Shown here piece after piece: positions 6,531 through 11,139 of a stretch of 11,139 nucleotides of DNA (position 1 is its first letter; the number at the start of each line of letters is the position of its first letter). The notes below the pieces were generated by a model, which worked only from the letters and a program-made list of their open reading frames with translations, ran no database searches and was not told where the DNA came from. The position numbers and the translations under genes were made by a program. The DNA comes from Roseovarius sp. Its GTDB lineage: Bacteria > Pseudomonadota > Alphaproteobacteria > Rhodobacterales > Rhodobacteraceae. The DNA lies in NCBI GenBank assembly GCA_023260815.1, contig JALQUE010000340.1:1-11139 (forward strand). Direction: 5' to 3'.

Positions 6531-9040
6531 GGCGTGCCCCCTGCCTGCTCCATCGCCTGCTTGACATAGGCCCGCCGCGCATCCGCGAAGCTGCGAAGCC
6601 GGGCCTCGACCCGGGCATGGAGGCTGCCTTCGGGATAGGCGCCGTCCGGGCCGCGCGCACCGGCCTTGACCCCCATCAGCGCGGCAATGGCATCCGCCAC
6701 GGTGGTCATCGGAATGATGCGGAACCGGCCCTGCGCAACCGCGTCGATCACCCGGCGGCGCAGGGCAAGGTGCTTGATATTGGCGGCGGGGATCAGCACG
6801 CCCTGACGGCCCGTGAGGCCACGGGCGGCGCAGATGTCGAAGAAGCCTTCGATCTTTTCATTGACCCCGCCGATCGCCTGAATATCGCCGAACTGATTGA
6901 TCGAGCCGGTGATCGCAAAAGACTGATCGATCGGCGCGTCGGCCAGCGACGAGATCAGCGCCAGCAACTCGGCTGCCGAGGCGCTGTCGCCGTCCACGCC
7001 GCCATAGCTTTGTTCGAACACCAGACTGGCCCAGAGCGACATCGGCGCGTCGGTGGCGAAGCTGCTGGCCAGATAGCCCTGCAGGATCAGCACCCCCTTG
7101 GAGTGGATCGGGCCGCCAAGCTCGGTCTCGCGTTCGATATCCACCAGCTTGCCGCTGCCCATCCGGGTGCGCGCGGTCAACCGCGAGGGCCGCCCGAAGG
7201 CGGTGCCGCCGATCTGCAGCACCGAAAGCGCGTTGATCTGGCCGATGCGCGCCCCGTCGGTGTCGATCAGCACTGTCTGCCGGGTGATCGCCTCGTGGGA
7301 AAGATCGCGCAGACGGCTGGCGCGGCGGTCGCGTTCGGCGATGGCGCGGTCGATATCGGCGGCGGTGATCGCGCTGTGATCTTTGCCATCAGCCCAATGA
7401 TCGGCCCCATGATCGGCCCAATGATCGGCCTCGCGCAGGATGTCCGACAGGGTATCGGTATTGAGTGTCAGCCGTTCGGCATCGCCCGCAAGCCGGGTGC
7501 TTTCGCGCAAGGTGGCGGCCACGGCGCCGGCATCCAGCGGACGAATGCCCGCAGTCTGCGCAAGGCTGCCCAGCATCCGCGCATAGCCCTGCCGGTGCCC
7601 CTCATCCGCGGGCATGTGATCGTCCAGATCGGCCTGCAACTTGAACAGATGCGCGAAATCCGGATCAAGCGCCGCCAGAAGATAATAATGCAGCCGCTCG
7701 CCCACCAGAACCACACGGGTCTTGAGCGGGATCGGATCGGGATCGAGCGACACCGTGGAAATCAGGCTGAGCCGTTCGCCGGGCGAATAGATCGAAACCT
7801 CTCCGGTGCGCAGGCACCGCTTGAGAGCGTCCCAGGCGAACGGCTCTTGCAGGACATGCAACGCATCCAGCACAAGAAACCCGCCATTGGCGCGGTGCAA
7901 CGCACCGGGTTTGATCATGGTGAAATTGGTGACCAGCGCCCCCATTTCCGAGGCGTATTCGATGCGACCGATCAGATTGCCCAAGGTGGGCAGCGATTCC
8001 TCGATCACCGGGGCGCCCTGCGTTTCGTCGGCGGTGTCGCCCTGCCCTGCCCCCTCCTCGTGGGCGACCATGACGTTGACGGCGTAGCGCTGAAACTGAG
8101 GCCGTGCGTAATGCTTGCTGGTGGGGCCGGGAAACGGGCCGCCCTGCATCTGGTCGTCGCGGATCAGGAACAATTGCGCGTTCTCGATCAGATCGGCGCG
8201 CACCCGGTCAAGATGCGCGCGCACCGGAGCATGATCATCAAAGTCTTCGGCCACCTCTGCAATGGCGGCATCCACCCCGGCGGTGGCCATGTCGATATTC
8301 AGGGTCTCGACACGGGCGCGGTGCTGTTTCTCGAGGGCGGGTGCGGCCTTGAGCACCGTGGCCAGCTCTTCCTGGGTCTGGTCGACGGCGGTATCGACGC
8401 GGGCCTGCGCGTCTTTGGAAAGGGCTTCGTACGTGTCGGGGGTCAGCACCTCGCCGTCGTGCAGCCCGGCGACGGTAAAGCCCATCGGCGTGCGCAAGAT
8501 GGCCACGCCGCGATCGCGGGCGCGCTCGAAAAGCTGCGACATCTCGGACTCGTGGAGATCGGCAAACTCCTGTTCGATGGCGTTGCGGCGGGCCTGATAA
8601 TCCTCGGACTCGAAGATCGCGGGAATATCCTTGGCCAGCTCGTCGATCAGATGCTCCATCGCCTTGCGGAACCGGGTGGCCTGACCGGGTGGCAGCTTGA
8701 TCGCGCGGGGCTTGTCGGGTGCATCGAAATTATTCACGTAAACCCAGTCGCTTGGCCGGTCGCGGCCCTTGGCGGTCTGCGCAAGAATGGCGCGCACGAT
8801 GCGGTGACGCCCGCTGCCCGGCATCCCCAGCACGAAGGCGTTGAAATCGCCGTGCCGGATTTCGGCGGCCATGCGGATCGCATCCACCGCGCGGTCCTGT
8901 CCCAGCCAGCCAATATCGGGCGCAAGATCGGCGGTGGTGGCAAAGTCGAAATCCGCCGCACTGACCGGGCTGCACAGCGCCTCGGGGGCAAGCGGCTGCG
9001 GGGTGACGGGACCATCGGTGGAGTCTGTGGTATCGCTCAT
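6527..9040 (-). CDS. Lon-related AAA/serine protease (LonB/YcbZ-like, AAA_32 + Lon_C)
   Basis: This is an 837-residue cytoplasmic protein with the layout of the YcbZ/LonB-like family. An N-terminal AAA part is interrupted by a long charged helical region (about 120-290), followed by a second AAA part and then a Lon C-terminal peptidase domain (about 590-790). The catalytic dyad is intact: Ser686 in DGDSAS and Lys729 in GGVNEKIEGFF, 43 residues apart as in Escherichia coli Lon (S679/K722). The ATPase site is degenerate: the P-loop reads GMPGSGRHR (72-80) with Arg in place of the Walker lysine, and Walker B reads FLVLDA (388-393) with no Glu after the Asp. Residues 538-555 form a short W/A/D/H repeat. 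The ATG at 9040 is the only good start; AGGAGG (9060-9055) sits 14 nt upstream, longer than usual. It is the first gene of the operon, preceded by the FNR-type promoter. It may be a weakly ATP-dependent or ATP-independent protease. Confidence 0.88.
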   Translation of the reverse strand: MSDTTDSTDGPVTPQPLAPEALCSPVSAADFDFATTADLAPDIGWLGQDRAVDAIRMAAEIRHGDFNAFVLGMPGSGRHRIVRAILAQTAKGRDRPSDWVYVNNFDAPDKPRAIKLPPGQATRFRKAMEHLIDELAKDIPAIFESEDYQARRNAIEQEFADLHESEMSQLFERARDRGVAILRTPMGFTVAGLHDGEVLTPDTYEALSKDAQARVDTAVDQTQEELATVLKAAPALEKQHRARVETLNIDMATAGVDAAIAEVAEDFDDHAPVRAHLDRVRADLIENAQLFLIRDDQMQGGPFPGPTSKHYARPQFQRYAVNVMVAHEEGAGQGDTADETQGAPVIEESLPTLGNLIGRIEYASEMGALVTNFTMIKPGALHRANGGFLVLDALHVLQEPFAWDALKRCLRTGEVSIYSPGERLSLISTVSLDPDPIPLKTRVVLVGERLHYYLLAALDPDFAHLFKLQADLDDHMPADEGHRQGYARMLGSLAQTAGIRPLDAGAVAATLRESTRLAGDAERLTLNTDTLSDILREADHWADHGADHWADGKDHSAITAADIDRAIAERDRRASRLRDLSHEAITRQTVLIDTDGARIGQINALSVLQIGGTAFGRPSRLTARTRMGSGKLVDIERETELGGPIHSKGVLILQGYLASSFATDAPMSLWASLVFEQSYGGVDGDSASAAELLALISSLADAPIDQSFAITGSINQFGDIQAIGGVNEKIEGFFDICAARGLTGRQGVLIPAANIKHLALRRRVIDAVAQGRFRIIPMTTVADAIAALMGVKAGARGPDGAYPEGSLHARVEARLRSFADARRAYVKQAMEQAGGTP
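7385..7432. repeat. In-frame 12-bp tandem repeat (3 copies plus a degenerate fourth)
   Basis: ATGATCGGCC recurs at 7397, 7409 and 7421, a strict 12-bp period, with a diverged unit at 7385-7396. On the coding (minus) strand it encodes a 4-residue period W/G-A-D-H/G at residues 538-552 of the Lon-like protease. It lies between the AAA and peptidase domains, where a flexible, metal-binding or length-variable linker would be tolerated. Multiples of 12 bp keep frame. Confidence 0.75.
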
Positions 9041-9094
9041 GGTGGGGGTCGTGGCCTCCTGATGTCGAGATGCCGGGAACGCGGTTGCCCCTGC

Positions 9095-9100
9095 AGGTTA
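9095..9100 (-). promoter_or_regulatory. Candidate -10 element of the protease operon
   Basis: On the minus strand, 9100-9095 reads TAACCT, which matches the three most important positions (TA at -12/-11 and T at -7) of the sigma-70 -10 element. It predicts a start near 9088 and a 48-nt leader before the ATG at 9040. No -35 element is evident; the FNR-type site occupies that place, as expected of an activator-dependent promoter. Confidence 0.4.
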
Positions 9101-9122
9101 ACGCAGGGCAAGCCGCCGGGTA

Positions 9123-9136
9123 TTGACGCCAGTCAA
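9123..9136. promoter_or_regulatory. FNR/FnrL-type activator binding site
   Basis: TTGACGCCAGTCAA is a perfect dyad TTGAC-N4-GTCAA with the 14-bp layout of FNR-family boxes (consensus TTGAT-N4-ATCAA; alphaproteobacterial FnrL sites often carry C/G at the inner position). Its centre, 9129.5, lies 41.5 bp upstream of the start predicted from the minus-strand -10 element at 9100-9095. That is the standard class II activator position. The same distance toward bioM does not land on a -10 element. It therefore most likely controls the protease-USP-ABC operon. Nitrogen-oxide-sensing Dnr/Nnr relatives bind similar sequences and are an alternative. Confidence 0.65.
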
Positions 9137-9223
9137 GACGGCCACGCGGCGTTTGCACTGGCAAGTCCGGGGCTGGCGCGATATTGCACCGGCTCAGCAG
9201 CGTTCGGGGCGCGGGACAACGGG

Positions 9224-9952
9224 ATGACGCCAGACAGCACAGCGATGGGACCGGTTCGCCTGATGGGGGTGACCCACGGCTTCGGCAGCCGCACGGTGCT
9301 GCGCGACCTGACCCTGTCCCTGACCGAGCCGCGGATCGGCATCGTGGGGCGCAACGGGTCGGGCAAGACCACGCTGTCTCGGCTGATCGCGGGGCTGATC
9401 ACACCCGATGCGGGACAGGTCACGGTGGCGGGCGTCGCTGTCGCCAAGGACCGCAAGGCCGCGATCCGCACGGTGGGCATCCTGTTTCAGAACCCCGATC
9501 ACCAGATCATCTTTCCCACCGTCGAGGAGGAACTGGCCTTTGGCCTGCGCCAGCTTGGCCAGGACAAGACCGCCGCCCGCGCCGGCGCCCATGAGATGCT
9601 GGCGCGGTTCGGACGGGTGGACTGGTCCGAGCGCCCGGTGGCGAGCCTGTCGCAGGGTCAACGGCATCTGGTCTGCCTGATGTCGGTGCTGGCGATGACG
9701 CCGCGCGTGATCATTCTGGACGAGCCTTTCGCGGGGCTGGACCTGCCGACGACACGCGCGCTGCGGCGCTATCTGGCGGCGGTGCCCGCGCAGATCATCC
9801 ATGTCTCGCACGACATCGCGGCGCTGGCGGGCTATGATCGGGCGATCTGGCTGGAGGGGGGCGGTGTTGCCGCCGACGGGCCGGCCGATGCGACGCTGGC
9901 GGCCTACCTGCAGGCGATGGAGGCGATGGGCGATGCTGACGCTGACCTCTGA
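9224..9952 (+). CDS. bioM: Biotin ECF transporter ATPase BioM
   Basis: This 242-residue ATPase energises biotin uptake with the T-protein BioN and the biotin-binding BioY. The motifs are complete: Walker A GRNGSGKTT (42-50), Q-loop FQNPDHQIIFPTVEEELAFG (88-107), signature LSQGQ (142-146, with Gln in place of the usual Gly), Walker B VIILDEPF (162-169) and H-loop SHD (H196). The Q-loop with FQNPD and ..PTVEEELAFG is the hallmark of energy-coupling-factor A-proteins. Identity as BioM rather than CbiO rests on the bioN and bioY genes that follow. ATG 9224 is chosen because GGGA sits 7 bp upstream (9213-9216); the ATG at 9245 has no ribosome site. The 3' end overlaps bioN by 20 bp. An open frame runs far upstream in the same phase, but it is antisense to the protease and is not part of this gene. 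Confidence 0.93.
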   Translation: MTPDSTAMGPVRLMGVTHGFGSRTVLRDLTLSLTEPRIGIVGRNGSGKTTLSRLIAGLITPDAGQVTVAGVAVAKDRKAAIRTVGILFQNPDHQIIFPTVEEELAFGLRQLGQDKTAARAGAHEMLARFGRVDWSERPVASLSQGQRHLVCLMSVLAMTPRVIILDEPFAGLDLPTTRALRRYLAAVPAQIIHVSHDIAALAGYDRAIWLEGGGVAADGPADATLAAYLQAMEAMGDADADL

Positions 9953-10538
9953 AATCCGCACGCCCTATCACCGGATACGCGCCGGGGCCAAGCTGGCGGG
10001 GCTCTGCGCGGCGACGGTGGGACTGGTCGTGCTGGACAGCCTGGCCGCGATGCTGCTGGCCAATGCCGCGGTGGCGGGGCTTTACCTTGTGCCGGGGCGC
10101 GCGTTCCTGCGCGCGGGGCTTGGCCTGCTCAAGCCGGTGTGGTTTTTCGTGGCGCTGGTGATGCTCTGGCATGGGCTGACCGGCGATCTTATGGCGGGGG
10201 CGGTGATCGCGCTGCGGCTGATCGCGGCGGTGGCGCTGGCCAACCTGGTGACGATGACCAGCCGCTTCGACGATCTGGTCGAGGTGGTGATGTGGGGCCT
10301 TGCGCCGCTGGCACGGCTGGGGGTGAACACGGCGCCGATCGGCTTTGCCATCGTGCTTGTGGTGCGCTTCATACCGGTGATGCTGGACAAGGCAAGGCTG
10401 CTGATCGACGCCTGGCGCGCGCGCAGCCCGCGTCGGCCCGGGTGGCAGGTGGCGTTGCCGATCACGCTGATGGCGGTGGATGACGCCGAACATGTCGCCG
10501 AGGCGCTGCGCGCGCGCGGCGGATTTGATATGGATTGA
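9933..10538 (+). CDS. bioN: Biotin ECF transporter transmembrane protein BioN
   Basis: This 201-residue T-component of the CbiQ/EcfT family has about 4-5 hydrophobic helices (about 19-55, 65-108 and 131-152). It couples ATP hydrolysis by BioM to substrate release by BioY. The coupling helix motifs are recognisable: RARS at 162-165 (first Ala-Arg-Gly-type motif, Ser for Gly) and RARGGF at 193-198 (second motif, canonical). The short length agrees with BioN rather than longer cobalt or nickel T-proteins. The start is ATG 9933, inside the end of bioM, with GGAGG at 9919-9923 nine bases upstream. The 20-bp overlap implies translational coupling. An in-frame opening as far up as 9801 exists but would duplicate bioM coding sequence. 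Confidence 0.92.
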   Translation: MLTLTSEIRTPYHRIRAGAKLAGLCAATVGLVVLDSLAAMLLANAAVAGLYLVPGRAFLRAGLGLLKPVWFFVALVMLWHGLTGDLMAGAVIALRLIAAVALANLVTMTSRFDDLVEVVMWGLAPLARLGVNTAPIGFAIVLVVRFIPVMLDKARLLIDAWRARSPRRPGWQVALPITLMAVDDAEHVAEALRARGGFDMD

Positions 10539-10568
10539 CCAGGACACGAGAAGAAAGGAACACGGATC

Positions 10569-11114
10569 ATGGAACGACAGGTCACACTGATCGCCCTCTT
10601 CGCCGCGCTGATCGCGGTGCTGGGGCTGGTGCCGAAATTCGCGCTGGCCTCGGGCATTCCGATCACCGCGCAGGGCATGGGGATCATGCTGTGCGGCACG
10701 GTTCTGGGCGCGCAGCGCGGCGCGCTGGCGGTGCTGCTGTTTCTGGGGCTGGTGGCCCTTGGCCTGCCGCTTCTGGCGGGCGGGCGCGGCGGGCTTGGCG
10801 TCTTTGCCGGCCCGACGGTGGGCTTCCTGATCGGCTTTCCGATCGCGGCCTTCGTCACCGGACTGATCATGGAACGGATGCGCGGCGCGCCGGTCTTTCC
10901 CGCCGCGATCATCGCGGCGGTGATCGGCGGGATCGTGGTGCTTTATATCCCCGGCATCCTCGGGATGGTGGCGATGCTCGATCTGACGGTCACGCAAGCC
11001 ACGCTGTCGATGGCGCCGTTCATCCCCGGCGACCTGATCAAGGCGGGGCTGGCCGCTGCGCTGACCGCCGCCCTCTACAAGGCGCGCCCCTCGAGCGTGC
11101 TGTCGCGCGCCTGA
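10569..11114 (+). CDS. bioY: Biotin-binding S-component BioY
   Basis: This 181-residue integral membrane protein with about six helices is the substrate-capture component for biotin. The diagnostic motif GGRGGLGVFAGPTVGFLIGF lies at 71-90, and PITAQGMGIMLCGTVLGAQRG at 31-51 is also typical of BioY. The length is normal for the family. The start ATG at 10569 has a strong ribosome site (AAAGGAA, 10554-10560) 8 bases upstream. The gene begins 30 bp after bioN and is the last visible gene of the bioMNY operon. Solitary BioY proteins can transport alone at higher biotin levels, but with BioM and BioN present high-affinity uptake is expected. No terminator is visible in the 25 bases remaining before the window ends. 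Confidence 0.96.
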   Translation: MERQVTLIALFAALIAVLGLVPKFALASGIPITAQGMGIMLCGTVLGAQRGALAVLLFLGLVALGLPLLAGGRGGLGVFAGPTVGFLIGFPIAAFVTGLIMERMRGAPVFPAAIIAAVIGGIVVLYIPGILGMVAMLDLTVTQATLSMAPFIPGDLIKAGLAAALTAALYKARPSSVLSRA

Positions 11115-11139
11115 GCTGGCCGCCCTCAGCCCTCAGCCC

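Larger units (their letters stand above)
9041..9223. other. Divergent intergenic region between the protease operon and bioMNY
   Basis: This 183-bp gap holds the control elements of two divergent operons. From left to right it has the AGGAGG ribosome site for the protease (9055-9060), an inverted repeat CCCTGC-N8-GCAGGG (9089-9108) overlapping a minus-strand -10 candidate, the FNR-type palindrome (9123-9136), a smaller dyad TTGC-N4-GCAA (9153-9164), and the bioM ribosome site GGGA (about 9213-9216). No BioR-type TTATNNATAA operator and no good plus-strand sigma-70 promoter are evident. Confidence 0.6.

Noticed and set aside
9123..9151. TTGACG as a sigma-70 -35 element for bioM
   Set aside because: Seventeen bases downstream the sequence is GCGGCG, with no resemblance to a -10 element.
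9153..9164. TTGC-N4-GCAA as a second FNR/NnrR site
   Set aside because: The dyad spans 12 bp, not the 14 bp of FNR-family boxes, and the arms are only 4 bp; kept only as a weak operator candidate for bioM.
6617..9223. Very long plus-strand open frame running through the antisense of the protease and into bioM
   Set aside because: It is the antisense of a well-supported protease gene; the translation is rich in G, R, H and Q with no family motifs until the true BioM start at 9224. Long antisense frames are common in GC-rich genomes with strong third-position bias.
11115..11139. Repeated CCTCAGC at the right end as a terminator or end of a convergent gene
   Set aside because: It is a direct repeat and forms no stem within the visible bases; the minus-strand stops it creates cannot be tied to a coding frame in 25 bases.

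Overview
The window looks like a chromosomal segment of a high-GC alphaproteobacterium, most likely Rhodobacteraceae-like. The grounds are the strong G/C third-position bias of every gene, a bioM-bioN-bioY biotin ECF transporter in the order known from Rhodobacter capsulatus, and a perfect FNR/FnrL-type palindrome. I see no phage, IS, CRISPR, tRNA or rRNA. All genes appear intact except the one cut by the left edge.

Left region (1-1472). The 5' part of an L,D-transpeptidase (YkuD family) gene runs leftward off the window. It diverges from a CaCA-family (sodium/calcium exchanger-like) membrane protein on the plus strand. The intergenic stretch holds a perfect 10+10 bp palindrome (245-267) that looks like a repressor operator. 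The antiporter converges on the next operon, and a GC-rich hairpin sits at the junction.

Central region (1457-9040, minus strand). Five genes are packed with gaps or overlaps of 3-6 bp and so form one transcription unit, read right to left: a Lon-related AAA/serine protease with an intact Ser-Lys dyad but a degenerate P-loop; a small protein resembling a universal stress protein; and a complete MacB/Lol-type tripartite export module (ABC ATPase, 8-TM two-FtsX-domain permease, HlyD-like membrane fusion protein). The promoter region carries TTGAC-N4-GTCAA. Its centre lies at exactly -41.5 from the start site predicted by a TAnnnT -10 element on the same strand. That is class II FNR activator geometry and suggests induction under low oxygen. 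The coupling of a Lon-like protease, a USP-like protein and an ABC exporter in one FNR-type operon is the most interesting system here.

Right region (9224-11114, plus strand). bioM, bioN and bioY encode the ATPase, T-protein and biotin-binding S-protein of a dedicated ECF biotin importer. bioM and bioN overlap by 20 bp, and bioY follows bioN by 30 bp. I find no BioR-type operator upstream. The 183-bp gap between the two divergent operons holds the FNR-type site and smaller inverted repeats.
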